Below, piece by piece: positions 32,301 to 41,164 of a DNA stretch of 64,000 bases. The DNA is from an uncultured Eubacteriales bacterium (lineage in GTDB: Bacteria > Bacillota > Clostridia > Oscillospirales > Oscillospiraceae). Under the pieces are notes generated by a model. That model was not told where the DNA came from. It saw nothing but the letters and a program-made list of their open reading frames with translations, and searched no databases. The stretch lies in assembly GCA_902492005.1 (NCBI GenBank), contig CABUJV010000001.1, forward strand, positions 70,281-134,280. The letters run 5' to 3'. The position numbers were made by a program, and so were the translations under genes. The stretch's first letter is position 1. Every line of letters begins with the position of its first letter.

Positions 32301-35140
32301 CCCTTGCCACCCTGGTCCTGACCGCGAAGGAAGAGGAGCAGGACTCCGAGGAGCCCGGCGCCACCCCCCCTGTGATTCGCTACTGGGAGGACTCCACCAC
32401 CGGCAGCTTTGAGGGCACCTTCCCCAAGTACGACGCCACCGGCGCAGTCATCGGCTACACCGTGGCGGAGGCTGAGCCTGACAACTACGCCGCCGCCGTG
32501 GGCGCGGCCGTGGTGGACGGCAGCACCATCGACTTCCCCGTGGAGAATACCCTGAACGGCGACACCACCGCTGTCAGCGTGGAGAAGATCTGGAAGGATA
32601 CCAGCACCGACACCGAGCGCCCCAAGGCCACCGTCAAGCTGATGGACGGCTCCACCGTGGTGGACAGCATCGACCTGCCCCGGGCGGATGAGCAGGGCGT
32701 CCTGGTCAACACCTACACCTTCACCGACCTGACCAAGTACCGCGACGGCGGCCGGATCCAGTACACCGTGGCGGAGGACACCGTCACCGGCTATCAGACC
32801 CCTGTCATCGCGGGCAGCATGGAAACCGGCTACACCGTCACCAACACCGTGAAGCAGCAGAGCGGCGACGAGGGCGTCACCGTGTCCGGCACCAAGAGCT
32901 GGCTGCCTGCCGACGGCATCCACCACCCCGCCAGCACCACCATCCAGCTCCAGTCCGATGCGGTCGAAGCCAACGTGTTTGCAAATGTGACCGGCAAGAC
33001 TGCCACCGCCACCGCCGAGGGCGGCTGGACCTACACCTTCACCGGCCTGGACCGGTACGCCTATGACGACGGGGGCGTCCGCGAGATCCAGTACAAGGTG
33101 ACCGACACGGTAAGCGGCTACGAGACCACCGGCGGCACCAGGAACGCCCAGGGCGCCTATGACCTGACCAACACCTTCCGGCAGGAGTTTACCTCTGTCT
33201 CCGGCAAGAAGGTCTGGGTGGACGGCAGCAGCGCCGTTCGTCCCGCCTCTGTCACCGTGGCCCTTCTGGCCGACGGCGTCGAGGTAGGCCGTCAGACCGT
33301 CAGCGCCGTGGAAGGCAGCAGCGAGTGGGCCTTTACCTTCGGCGTGAGCGACGGCGGCGCCACCTTGCCCAAGTACAGCGCTTACAATACCGCCATCGCC
33401 TACACCGTCCGCGAGGTCGCGCCCGACGGAACCTGGGTGGAGCTCCCCGAGGGTCAGACCAAGGGCAGCGTCACCTACACCGTGGGCGACAGCACCCTCA
33501 CCTACGACGTGACCTACGGCGACAACTACACCATCACCAACACCAAGCCCCAGGATTACTCCGACGTCACCATCAACAAGGTGTGGAAGGACGGCTCCAA
33601 CGCCGCCGGCACCCGCCCCGCCACCGTCAGCCTGACCCTGCTGCGCAATGGCAGCGAGTATGAGACCGTGACCCTGGGCCCGGATGAGTCCGGCACCACC
33701 GTGAACGGCGACACCTGGAGCTACACCTTCACCGGACTGCCCAAGTATGACAGCAGCCGGAACGCCTACCGCTACACCGTCCGGGAAGACGGCCTGGATG
33801 CGGACGGCCGCCTGCCCGCCGCCGTGGAGGGCGAGTGCTACACTGTGTCCGTGAATGGCCGCACCGTGACCAACACCATTCAGCAAAAGACTATCTCCAT
33901 CTCCGGCGAGAAGAAGTGGGAGAACACCCCCGAGAACTGGGTGGCGCCGGAAACGGTGACCATCGAGCTCTACAAGAACAGCGGCACCGTGCTGGTGGGC
34001 TCCGTGGACCTGCCCAAGACCGCCGCCCCCTCCGCTTCCGAGCCTGTGGAGAGCGCTCCCGCTGAGCTCGACTGGAGCTACACCTTCTCCGACCTGCCCA
34101 AGTACGATCGGAACGACGACGGCGAGGGCAGCGGCGCTTTGATCGACTACACGCTGAAAGAGAAGGGCGTCCTGGACAACGGCGCCATCATCTACACCGT
34201 GAAGAGCGACGGCAAGGACCGCAGGGACACCTACCAGGTGGAGTACAGGACCAACGAGGACGGTTCCCGAGATGTGGTGAACACCTGGAAGGACGATGAG
34301 TACTACAGCTATCTGGTCAAGGCCACCTATATTTCCAAGGTGAACGGCACGACCACCACCGTTACCGACGTGCAGGTGGCCGGCGGCCGCGGCGACGCCA
34401 ACGAGACCATCCGGATCGCCTCCGGCGACTATACCACCTACGGCGGCCACAGCGACTACGAGTACGTGCTGGGCAGCGCCAAGCTCAACGGCGAGACCTA
34501 CCAGGAGGGCCAGAAGAACTTCTCCTTCGTGCTGGACGATTCCTCCGTGGTGGAGACTCTGGAGCTGACCTACTACCGCGAGAAGACCACCCCCGATCCC
34601 GAGCCGGATCCGGGCCCCAGCGGAAAGGATTACTACCGGGTCATCGTCAACTACCTGGAGGAGGGTACGGATCGAGTGCTGGCCACCCAGTACCGCTCCG
34701 AGAAGATCCGAGAGGGCAACTCCTGGGATGTGACCGAGCAGACCGAAAAGAGCATCGAGGGCTACGAGCGGGTTCGCGTGGACGGTGAGCCCACCGGCCG
34801 GAACATCCAGTCCAACGTCATCATTGATGTCTACTACACCGCTGTGACCGAGATTCCCGACCAGCCCACCCCCGGCGGCTCCGACCCGGTGGACCCCCAG
34901 CCCACCCCCGGCGGCGAGACGGAGAGCCCCAATCAGCCCTCTCCGGCGGACCCGGGCCCCGACGGCGGCGCGACCGAGATTGTGGATGAGGGCACACCCA
35001 TGGGCAACCTGCCCCAGACCGGCACCGTGGCCGCTCCTGTGGACCCCTCTGTCACGCTGGGCCTGATGGCCCTGTCCGCCTCCCTGTCCGCGGCCGGCCT
35101 GGCCTTCTGCATCGGCCGCAAGAAGGAAGAGGAGAACTAA
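29393..35140 (+). CDS. Giant LPxTG surface adhesin: VWA, Cna-B repeats, MucBP-like repeats
   Basis: A 1,915-residue cell-wall protein. The signal peptide (residues 1-29) ends AFA. A VWA domain has MIDAS DVSNS (114-118), GGTNIEG and LLTDGAP. One SpaA-like domain begins FTKVDKNTQTALPGVTF. About nine Cna-B repeats follow, each starting with a K-W pattern such as SKSWVDGNSSARP, SGKKVWVDGSSAVRP or NKVWKDGSNAAGTRP. Two MucBP-like repeats precede a Pro/Gly/Glu linker and NLPQTG near residue 1873, then a hydrophobic span and KKEEEN. It should be anchored by sortase A and serve in adhesion; no sortase is in the window. Expression is gated by the upstream c-di-GMP riboswitch. Confidence 0.93.
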   Translation: MMAKRMKRTLALVLSLVMVLGLLPSAAFAARVEDGYDSTAQIVDAGGTLYFKKDGNGVAETTKEAGDAILEITKSVAGTMVENEFEITLQIKTTEDLTTIPGKTPDSAVVLVLDVSNSMDDCAICGKEKNETHTGHRYEARLTQAKRAAQSFIDTFATQTGAQEGDKRLVQIIAFGSDAETYTSRWYDVNDAANGSANIRALKNIIGAGLDSGIRVGNGDGRGGTNIEGALMLTQNLLQAGQAVGGALENVDYLYTVLLTDGAPTYHVSGDDGSTRMVTGTRGGGSFTNTDDVRDVAGVASAIKGLASASKLFSVCYGQTNPNDPNSSVFNSKSFGNVKNLDCPVSGTAWEDLTIGQWLGSFSTNAYKATDDQTLFDAFEAIGSTIRLAAQAWRVEDQMGANITYLGETTTGGFTNDVTPAEDNRFFQWNVLGSGYDPAITTIKPAASSEPSTYGYTMKYRIRLDNTDGSTAPYPTNTAATLKFMLTNDQGEWPSIGEGETVETYLKTVAFPVPAVQSNFGALSFTKVDKNTQTALPGVTFTLTCDCKDPAHTKIASSSNDGTVSFTGIPSGHAYTLTEALPEGDIHDPDSIGVITVKVSGGDVYVNGQKNPKNLKLENTYLPGTRDLTVTKQWGATPDGLKTSVQVIYEQSLNGTKTGASDPVTLTADGGWTHTWNVPVRDTLTGEAYAYVVREYVNGAVAEGNQVSTINGKDYRVTYDDTSNTITNEIQNEMSIPVEKQWLTPDSMKGEVTVNLLRDGSPFQTLTLSGTKLSGAFENIPVYADDGSQYTYSLTETIAPDAGYSAHIVPNPDGGYTIQNVANQTTVAVEGSKSWVDGNSSARPQTVEVSLRKTGSDDVLDTRTIGWNAETYDWSYSFTGLPKYDLTRNETTGLWEGTGAEIEYYVTDDAEGYDAAAAYKGGDGLYNLTNTIEQVPMTIRVTKTWNDEGFEDERPDSLTFYLYGADKENALATLVLTAKEEEQDSEEPGATPPVIRYWEDSTTGSFEGTFPKYDATGAVIGYTVAEAEPDNYAAAVGAAVVDGSTIDFPVENTLNGDTTAVSVEKIWKDTSTDTERPKATVKLMDGSTVVDSIDLPRADEQGVLVNTYTFTDLTKYRDGGRIQYTVAEDTVTGYQTPVIAGSMETGYTVTNTVKQQSGDEGVTVSGTKSWLPADGIHHPASTTIQLQSDAVEANVFANVTGKTATATAEGGWTYTFTGLDRYAYDDGGVREIQYKVTDTVSGYETTGGTRNAQGAYDLTNTFRQEFTSVSGKKVWVDGSSAVRPASVTVALLADGVEVGRQTVSAVEGSSEWAFTFGVSDGGATLPKYSAYNTAIAYTVREVAPDGTWVELPEGQTKGSVTYTVGDSTLTYDVTYGDNYTITNTKPQDYSDVTINKVWKDGSNAAGTRPATVSLTLLRNGSEYETVTLGPDESGTTVNGDTWSYTFTGLPKYDSSRNAYRYTVREDGLDADGRLPAAVEGECYTVSVNGRTVTNTIQQKTISISGEKKWENTPENWVAPETVTIELYKNSGTVLVGSVDLPKTAAPSASEPVESAPAELDWSYTFSDLPKYDRNDDGEGSGALIDYTLKEKGVLDNGAIIYTVKSDGKDRRDTYQVEYRTNEDGSRDVVNTWKDDEYYSYLVKATYISKVNGTTTTVTDVQVAGGRGDANETIRIASGDYTTYGGHSDYEYVLGSAKLNGETYQEGQKNFSFVLDDSSVVETLELTYYREKTTPDPEPDPGPSGKDYYRVIVNYLEEGTDRVLATQYRSEKIREGNSWDVTEQTEKSIEGYERVRVDGEPTGRNIQSNVIIDVYYTAVTEIPDQPTPGGSDPVDPQPTPGGETESPNQPSPADPGPDGGATEIVDEGTPMGNLPQTGTVAAPVDPSVTLGLMALSASLSAAGLAFCIGRKKEEEN

Positions 35141-35166
35141 GCGCCCGCACCGCAAAAGCATCGAAA

Positions 35167-35198
35167 GGGCCCCGCGCCTTGGCGCGGGGCCCTTTTTT
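35167..35198 (+). terminator. Terminator of the adhesin gene
   Basis: A 12-bp GC stem (35167-35178 with 35181-35192) is followed by T6. Confidence 0.93.
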
Positions 35199-35288
35199 GT
35201 AAAAATCGACGCAGATCGGGAACCTTTTGCGCCGCTCCATCGTCCAAGACAGCGTATCACCCAAAACAGAAAGGAGCCAAGCACTCTT

Positions 35289-36017
35289 ATGAATCAGCGT
35301 ATCCTCTCCCTGCTGCTGGCGGGGACCCTCTCCCTAACCCTGCTGGCCGGTTGCGCCCCCAAGGGCAGCGAGTCCTCCAAGCCTCCCGAGACCACCCCGA
35401 TGGTCACGCCCACCCAGCCGGCGGAGCCCACCGAGACGCCGGTCCTGCCCACCGAGACGCCTGAAACCGAGCCCACCGAGACGCCCGGCGCCGCCCCCGA
35501 AAGCACCCCCGGGGCCGCCAAGCCCTCCCAGAGCCCCAAGCCTTCGGAGAAGCCCAATGCCGCCCCCTCTCAAAAGCCCCAGGCCAGCCCTGAGGCCACG
35601 CCCGTCCCCACCCCCTCCGAGAGCCCGGACACCAGCTCTGTGGTCACCCAGGTGTGGGAGCAGATCGCCGCCGATTTGGCCGACGTGCTGCCCTCCTCCA
35701 TGGACCTGACTGGCGACGACCTGAAGAGCACCTACGGCATCGACCCGGCGGACCTGGAGGATTACGTCTGCAAGCTGCCCATGATGAGCGCTCATATCAC
35801 CGAGTTTTTCATTGCCAAGGTGAAGGACGGCAAGATGGATGCCGTCAAGGCCGCGCTCCAGGCCCGGCAGGAGGCCCTGGCCGGCGGCTTCCTCTACCCC
35901 TCGCTGGTGGAGCTGGTGGAGGACTACAAGCTGGTGGTCAACGGCAATTACATCCTCTTCTGCATCACCGAGAACGCCGACCAGGCGGTAGAGATCTTCG
36001 ACGACTATACAAAGTAA
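35289..36017 (+). CDS. DUF4358 lipoprotein
   Basis: A 242-residue lipoprotein: signal peptide with lipobox LAGC at residue 21, then a linker of about 95 residues made of Thr/Pro/Glu/Ser (TETPVLPTETPETEPTETP), and a C-terminal domain of about 125 residues of the DUF4358 type (PMMSAHITEFFIAKVKDGKMD). DUF4358 genes are commonly next to MBOAT and DHHW genes in Firmicutes, as here. It may help modify or export a polysaccharide. Its molecular role is not known. Confidence 0.82.
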   Translation: MNQRILSLLLAGTLSLTLLAGCAPKGSESSKPPETTPMVTPTQPAEPTETPVLPTETPETEPTETPGAAPESTPGAAKPSQSPKPSEKPNAAPSQKPQASPEATPVPTPSESPDTSSVVTQVWEQIAADLADVLPSSMDLTGDDLKSTYGIDPADLEDYVCKLPMMSAHITEFFIAKVKDGKMDAVKAALQARQEALAGGFLYPSLVELVEDYKLVVNGNYILFCITENADQAVEIFDDYTK

Positions 36018-36041
36018 GGAAAAGCGGGTATAATACCAAAA

Positions 36042-36065
36042 GGCCGGCCTGTGGGCCGGCCCTTT
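36042..36065 (+). terminator. GC hairpin between DUF4358 and MBOAT genes
   Basis: An 8-bp GGCCGGCC stem (36042-36049 with 36054-36061) followed by CTTTT. The T run is short, so it may only attenuate. A TATAAT at 36029-36034 just upstream could be a -10 without a good -35. Confidence 0.6.
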
Positions 36066-36095
36066 TCCGCCATTCCGTGACGTGAGGTGAGCCTG

Positions 36096-37499
36096 TTGGT
36101 CTTTTCCAGCCCGCTGTTTCTGTTTTTCTATCTGCCCGCAGTTCTGCTGGTTTACTATATGACGCCTCTGCGGTGGCGCAACGCGGTCCTGCTGGTCTTC
36201 AATCTGATCTTCTATGGCTGGGGGGAGCCGGTCTATATCCTCATCATGTTTCTCTCCATCGCCATTGACTACACCCACGGGATGCTGGTGGAGAAGGCCA
36301 GACGGCAGGGGCGGGACGGCCGGGCCCGGGCGGCGGTGTGCTCCTCGGTGCTCTTCAACCTGGCCCTGCTGTTTTTCTTCAAGTATTGGGACTTCCTGGC
36401 CGAGAGCCTGGCCGCCGTGGGGCTGGACTTTATGCCCCGGCTGGGTCTGAGCCTGCCCATCGGCATCTCCTTCTACACCTTCCAGACCATGAGCTATACC
36501 ATCGACGTATACCGGGGGGACGCGCCAGTGCAGCGCAGCGTGATCAGCTTCGGCACCTTCGTTACGCTTTTTCCCCAGCTCATTGCCGGCCCCATCATCC
36601 AGTACAAGGACCTGGACGCGCAGTTGGACCACCGGGACCACACGGCGGAGAAGTTTGCCTCCGGCGTGCAGGTCTTTGTGGTGGGTATGGCCAAGAAGGT
36701 GCTGCTGGCCAACAACCTGGGGATGCTGTGGGACGCCTACAAGGCCGTCCCCGCCGCCGGGCTCACCGTCCTGGGGGCCTGGCTGGGGGTGGCGGCGTTC
36801 TCCCTGCAAATCTACTTTGACTTCTCCGGCTACTCCGACATGGCCATCGGCCTGGGCCGGATGCTGGGCTTCGAGTTCAAGCCCAACTTTGACTACCCCT
36901 ATATCTCCCGAAGCATCACCGAGTTCTGGCGGCGGTGGCACATCTCCCTGGGCACCTGGTTCCGGGAGTACGTTTACATCCCCCTGGGGGGCAACCGGGT
37001 CTCCCGGGGCCGGCTGTGCTTCAACCTGCTGGTGGTGTGGGGCCTGACCGGCATCTGGCACGGGGCGAGCTGGAACTTCCTGCTGTGGGGCCTCTATTTC
37101 GGGGTGCTCCTTATGCTGGAAAAGCTGTTTCTGAAGCGGCGGATCGACCGCTGGCCCGCCTGTTTCCAGCACGCCTATACCTTGCTCTTGGTGGCGGTGA
37201 GCTGGGCCATCTTCGCCCTGGAGGACTTTGGCCAATTGGGCGCCTACCTGGCGGTGATGTTCGGCCTGGCGGGGCGGAGCCTGACCGATGGGGCCTTCTT
37301 CTACTATCTGCGCTCCTACCTGCCGGTGCTGGTCCTGGCCTGCCTGGCCTCCACCCCCCTGGCCCGCCGCCTGTGGCACAGGGCTCCCGCGCGGGCCGTC
37401 CAGGCGGCGCTGCCGGTGCTGCTGCTGGCGGGTCTGCTGCTGTCCACCGCCTATCTGGTGGACGCCACCTACAACCCCTTCCTGTATTTCCGGTTCTGA
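36096..37499 (+). CDS. MBOAT-family O-acyltransferase (AlgI/DltB-like)
   Basis: A 467-residue membrane protein with around 11 hydrophobic segments. I chose TTG 36096, giving MVFSSPLFLFF, as is usual for the family, with GTGAGGTGA six bases upstream; GTG 36087 is also possible. It carries FEFKPNFDYPYISRSITEFWRRWHISLGTWFREYVYIPLGGN-type features (residues about 265-310) and the catalytic His in TGIWHGASWNF. It transfers acyl groups across the membrane, probably acetylating an exopolysaccharide or wall polymer. It is paired with the DHHW gene 13 bases downstream. Confidence 0.92.
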   Translation: MVFSSPLFLFFYLPAVLLVYYMTPLRWRNAVLLVFNLIFYGWGEPVYILIMFLSIAIDYTHGMLVEKARRQGRDGRARAAVCSSVLFNLALLFFFKYWDFLAESLAAVGLDFMPRLGLSLPIGISFYTFQTMSYTIDVYRGDAPVQRSVISFGTFVTLFPQLIAGPIIQYKDLDAQLDHRDHTAEKFASGVQVFVVGMAKKVLLANNLGMLWDAYKAVPAAGLTVLGAWLGVAAFSLQIYFDFSGYSDMAIGLGRMLGFEFKPNFDYPYISRSITEFWRRWHISLGTWFREYVYIPLGGNRVSRGRLCFNLLVVWGLTGIWHGASWNFLLWGLYFGVLLMLEKLFLKRRIDRWPACFQHAYTLLLVAVSWAIFALEDFGQLGAYLAVMFGLAGRSLTDGAFFYYLRSYLPVLVLACLASTPLARRLWHRAPARAVQAALPVLLLAGLLLSTAYLVDATYNPFLYFRF

Positions 37500-37512
37500 G
37501 GAGGCGAGAAGC

Positions 37513-38667
37513 ATGTCAAAAAAATACGCTGTCTTTATCACCGTGCTGTTCTGCGCCTTTCTAGGCGCCTTTGCCGTGGCCAACGCCCTGACGCCGGACC
37601 GGGAGTTTTCCCCCATGGAGAACCGCTATCTGGCCCAGCGGCCCACCCTGGACAGACGGGACTTTGCCCTGAGCTGGAGCGCAGCCGGGACCGGGGACTT
37701 TTTCAGCGGCAAATTCATGTCGGACTTCGAGCGCTATGTCACCGACCAGTTTGTGGGCCGGGATGGCTGGATCGCCGCCAAGGCGGCGGCGGAAAAGCTC
37801 TCGGGCAAGGGGGAGAACAACGGGGTCTATCTCTGTAAAAAGGAGACCCTGATCCCCCGGTTTGACCGGCCGGATGCCCGAAGGGTGACGGATAATCTGA
37901 ATTATGTGAATAAATTGGTGGAACATGTGGACATTCCGGTGTACTTTGCCCTGATCCCCGGTAAGGTCTCGGTGTGGGCGGACCGGCTGCCGGAGGGGGC
38001 TCCCAACGCCGACGAGAGCGCCATCCTCCGGGAGGCGGCGGCCGCCTCCCGGGCCCGATGGGTGGATGTCCAGGGGGCTCTGCTGGCCCATACCGGGGAA
38101 GACGTCTACTACCGGCTGGACCACCACTGGACCAGCCTGGGGGCCTATTACGGCTACGCCGCCCTGATGGAGGCCATGGGGCTGGACCCGGTGCCCCTTC
38201 GCGCCTATGAAAAGACCACGGTCTCCACCGACTTCAACGGCACCACCTTTTCCTCCTCCGGCGTGCGGTGGATGACGCCGGATGTCATCGACCAGTACGT
38301 GCCGGAGGACGGGGTGGAGGTGACCTCCTGGTTCGGGGCGGAGCCCCAGACGGGGAGCCTCTACGACTGGTCCAAGCTGGAGGAAAAGGACCAGTACGCC
38401 TTTTTCCTGGGGGGCAACCAGTCCCTGGCGGTCATCCGGACGGAGCACACCGGCGCCCCCAAACTGCTCATCGTCCGGGACTCCTACACCGACAGCCTGG
38501 TCCCCTTCCTCACCGCACACTTCTCCGAGATCCACCTGGTAGACCCCCGGTACAACAAGACTCCCCTCAGCGCGTATCTTGCGGACAACGAGATCGACCA
38601 GGTGCTGGTCCTCTACAGCGCGGCCAATTTCGTCAGCGACACCAACCTGTTTGTCCTGAGTAGATAA
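37513..38667 (+). CDS. DHHW-family protein (extracytoplasmic acetyltransferase partner)
   Basis: A 384-residue protein with one N-terminal membrane anchor and an exported AlgJ/AlgX-like SGNH hydrolase domain. The family motif LDHHWTSLGAYYGY is present, and LIVRDSYTDSLVPF carries the likely catalytic Ser. In related systems MBOAT passes the acetyl group to such a partner, which moves it onto polysaccharide. The gene follows the MBOAT gene with a GAGGAGGCG ribosome site, and a strong terminator follows. Confidence 0.9.
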   Translation: MSKKYAVFITVLFCAFLGAFAVANALTPDREFSPMENRYLAQRPTLDRRDFALSWSAAGTGDFFSGKFMSDFERYVTDQFVGRDGWIAAKAAAEKLSGKGENNGVYLCKKETLIPRFDRPDARRVTDNLNYVNKLVEHVDIPVYFALIPGKVSVWADRLPEGAPNADESAILREAAAASRARWVDVQGALLAHTGEDVYYRLDHHWTSLGAYYGYAALMEAMGLDPVPLRAYEKTTVSTDFNGTTFSSSGVRWMTPDVIDQYVPEDGVEVTSWFGAEPQTGSLYDWSKLEEKDQYAFFLGGNQSLAVIRTEHTGAPKLLIVRDSYTDSLVPFLTAHFSEIHLVDPRYNKTPLSAYLADNEIDQVLVLYSAANFVSDTNLFVLSR

Positions 38668-38669
38668 AG

Positions 38670-38703
38670 AAGACCGGGCGGACATTCCAGTCCGCCCGGT
38701 CTT
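38670..38703. terminator. Bidirectional terminator
   Basis: A 14-bp stem (38670-38683 with 38690-38703) with a six-base loop separates convergent DHHW and CocE genes. Confidence 0.9.
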
Positions 38704-38708
38704 TGGCG

Positions 38709-40766
38709 TTACGGCTGCGTCTCCTGCCAGGCAATGACCCGGGAGGGGCAGACGCCGCCGAAATGAATGCTGTTTTCCGCCGGGCGAACCTCTGTGCCGT
38801 CAAAACCCGTGCCGGTGTTGCGGTTGGGGAAGAGGAAGTTTTTGGCGCCTGAGGTGACGGTGAGCCGCAGCCGGTGGCCCGGCTGGAAGGCGGCGGAGAG
38901 CTTGGAGGTGCGGATGGACAGCCTGCAGACCTGCCCCGGCTCCATGAGCCTGGGGGCCTCGAACCCGTCCCGGTAGCGGGCGGAGAGCACCCCGCCGGCC
39001 AGCCTCATAGACCGGCCGCGCTCGTCCACGTCGGTGATGCGGACGATGAAATCGGTGTCCGGCGCGTCGGAGGAGACGTAGAGCTCCACGGTGAAGTCCC
39101 CGGTGAGCACCAGCGGCTCGGTGAGCGCCGGCGTGGTGTAGGACAGTACGTCGGGCCGCCGCTCCACCTGGGTGTAGTCCTCGGGCACCCCCAGCTCGTT
39201 TTCCGACAGGTCAATGATGTGCTCGGCCGGGTCGGCCGGGTCGTAGGTGTAACGGTCGCAGCCCTGCTCCTCCGGCAGCGCGGGCGAAAGTCCGCCGCCG
39301 GGGGCCAGATAGAAGAAGACGGTTCGTCCCCCCGGCACCGGCCAGTTTCCGGCGGTCTTCCACCTCTCCTGCCCAATGGTGTAGTAGTGCACCGCAGGCA
39401 TGGTCTCAGCGCCGTTGTCCGCCCCCAGAAGGTGGTGGTCGAACCACTGGAGGAAGATGAGGTCGATGTCGTCGCGCAGCGCGCCGTTGCCCAGCGCCAG
39501 CCCGTGGAGGTCGTAGCGGGCGTTGCCGCTGTGGGGCCAGGGCCCCAGGATGATCTTACGCCGCCCGTCGGGGTAATCTGCCGTCAGGTCCAGGGCCTCG
39601 GTGGTGCCGGCGCCGTTGTCGTCGAACCAGCCGGAGACGATGAGGGCGGGCACGTCCACGCCGGTCCCCCGCTCCGCCCAGTCCCCGGCCCGCCAGAAGC
39701 CGTCGTTGTCCGGGTGGGCCAGCCACTGTTGGAAGAAGGGGATGTCATAGCCCAGCGCCTTCCGGGGCAGGTCGGCCAGGGGCCGGATGTCCAGCACCTC
39801 CTCCCAGTCGTCCCGCTCCATCTTGGAGCCGTCGAACTGCTGCTGGGAGACGGAGAAGGCCCAGGCCAGCATCCCGGACACCAGGGAGCCCCCCTTCCGA
39901 GGCAGGTCGTGGAAGGCGCTGCCGGCGCAGACCACGCTGATGAGGGCCTTCAGGTGGGGGTTTCGGGATGCGGCGGCTGCCCACTGGACGTAGCCCAGGT
40001 AGGAGCCGCCCACCATGCCCACGCTGCCGTCGCACCAATCCTGGGCGGCGATCCAGTTGAGGGTGTCGTCGCCGTCCTCGGTCTCAGAATGTTTGGGAAT
40101 CCATGCCCCGCCGCTCTTGTTCCGGCCCCGCACATCCTGGAGCACCACGGCGTAGCCCCGGTAGGCGTAGCGCATGTAGTTGTCCAGTTCGTCCTCCTTG
40201 CCGTAGGGGGTGCGCACCAGCACAGCGGGCACAGGCCGGTCCGTCCGGGGCAGCAGCAGGGAGGTGGACAAAGCTACCCCGTCCCGCATGGGGACCGCCA
40301 GGTTTTCCACCCGCCGGACAGGGAGGATGGGCTCGGGGCGGTAGGCCCGCCACCGGGCCAGAACAGTGGCGTCCTCGCAGCCCTCCCGGACCAGCACGTG
40401 GACCCGCTCCCGGCTGGGGCAGGTGAAGGCTGCCAGCCTTCCGCCGGAGACGGTGACGTCCCAGGGGTATTTGATCTCCCGCTGAGCCCAGCGCACACCG
40501 TCGTCGCTGCGGTAGCGGGCGCCCCAGGAGGTCTCCACCTCCGGGGGGCCGGGGAAGAGCCGCTCGTATTCCGCCATATACCCGGCCAGGGCCTCCAGGT
40601 CGAAGTGGGTCAGGGCCAGATAGCCGGCCGCCGCCCCGGCGGAGAGGGGCTGGAAGGGGGCGAGAGCGGCGGTCTCCGGGTCCAGGGGCGCGTGGAGCAC
40701 CCCGCCGGGCGTGAACCGCAGATCGGCGCAGCGGATACCGGAGAGATAGAGATGCCAGATACACAT
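38709..40766 (-). CDS. CocE/NonD family acyl hydrolase (X-Pro dipeptidyl-peptidase S15-like)
   Basis: A 685-residue enzyme. It has an N-terminal extension of about 150 residues, then an alpha/beta-hydrolase domain opening with VPMRDGVALSTSLLLPR, nucleophile motif VGGSYLGYVQW (Ser in GxSxxG), ILGPWPHSG with the late His region, and a C-terminal jelly-roll (VLTGDFTVELYVSSDAPDTDF). The family includes cocaine esterase and glutaryl-7-ACA acylase. I chose ATG 40766 with GAAAGGGA upstream; an ATG 15 codons earlier is in frame. It probably hydrolyses an amide or ester of unknown identity in the cytoplasm. Confidence 0.88.
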   Translation of the reverse strand: MCIWHLYLSGIRCADLRFTPGGVLHAPLDPETAALAPFQPLSAGAAAGYLALTHFDLEALAGYMAEYERLFPGPPEVETSWGARYRSDDGVRWAQREIKYPWDVTVSGGRLAAFTCPSRERVHVLVREGCEDATVLARWRAYRPEPILPVRRVENLAVPMRDGVALSTSLLLPRTDRPVPAVLVRTPYGKEDELDNYMRYAYRGYAVVLQDVRGRNKSGGAWIPKHSETEDGDDTLNWIAAQDWCDGSVGMVGGSYLGYVQWAAAASRNPHLKALISVVCAGSAFHDLPRKGGSLVSGMLAWAFSVSQQQFDGSKMERDDWEEVLDIRPLADLPRKALGYDIPFFQQWLAHPDNDGFWRAGDWAERGTGVDVPALIVSGWFDDNGAGTTEALDLTADYPDGRRKIILGPWPHSGNARYDLHGLALGNGALRDDIDLIFLQWFDHHLLGADNGAETMPAVHYYTIGQERWKTAGNWPVPGGRTVFFYLAPGGGLSPALPEEQGCDRYTYDPADPAEHIIDLSENELGVPEDYTQVERRPDVLSYTTPALTEPLVLTGDFTVELYVSSDAPDTDFIVRITDVDERGRSMRLAGGVLSARYRDGFEAPRLMEPGQVCRLSIRTSKLSAAFQPGHRLRLTVTSGAKNFLFPNRNTGTGFDGTEVRPAENSIHFGGVCPSRVIAWQETQP

Positions 40767-40805
40767 AAAAAAGTCCCTTTCACGATACGAGATATTCTCA
40801 AACAA

Positions 40806-40847
40806 AACCATAAAGGCAGGGGACAGCTGTCCCCTGCCTTTATGGTT
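40806..40847. repeat. 42-bp perfect palindrome, likely terminator
   Basis: Positions 40806-40826 and 40827-40847 are perfect 21-base arms with no loop. On the minus strand it is followed by TTGTTTG and overlaps the stop codon of the 85-residue gene. It would terminate that transcript ahead of the CocE gene. Confidence 0.8.
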
Positions 40848-41097
40848 CCTCTTTGCGCTCCCGGCGCTTGTCGATCAGCGAGCCGATGGCGATACCCATG
40901 ATAGCGCCGAAGACGGGCCCCAGGACCGGCTCGTGGGTGCCCATGCCGATGAAGATCCCCAGCACCAGGCCGGGAATGGCCAGGGCCCAGGTCCAGACGG
41001 GCTTTTTGGCCATGTTGGAATCGTCCTTGACCTTCCCGAAGTAGGGGTTGTACGGACCTTCCTGAGCCTGGTTCCTGCCTTTTTTCTTGCGCGCCAT
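40840..41097 (-). CDS. Small membrane protein with glycine-rich helices
   Basis: An 85-residue protein. A basic N-terminus (MARKKKGRNQ) leads to two membrane helices, WTWALAIPGLVLGIFIGMG and GPVFGAIMGIAIGSLID, the latter with G-x-x-x-G spacing, and a basic end. It resembles small glycine-zipper inner-membrane proteins. It lies in line after psuG but with its own ribosome site; its function is unknown. Confidence 0.7.
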   Translation of the reverse strand: MARKKKGRNQAQEGPYNPYFGKVKDDSNMAKKPVWTWALAIPGLVLGIFIGMGTHEPVLGPVFGAIMGIAIGSLIDKRRERKEEP

Positions 41098-41164
41098 TGC
41101 CGTCGCTCCTTTCGCCGCAGCCTGATGGCCTCATTCTAGCATAAAGGGAGCCGTTTGTCCATGC

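Noticed and set aside
29339..35284. Very long open frame of nearly 2,000 codons on the minus strand opposite the adhesin
   Set aside because: It is the antisense shadow of the repetitive GC-rich adhesin gene: Gly/Val/His/Leu-rich, no ribosome site, no known domain, and the plus strand has a signal peptide, VWA, Cna-B and LPQTG.
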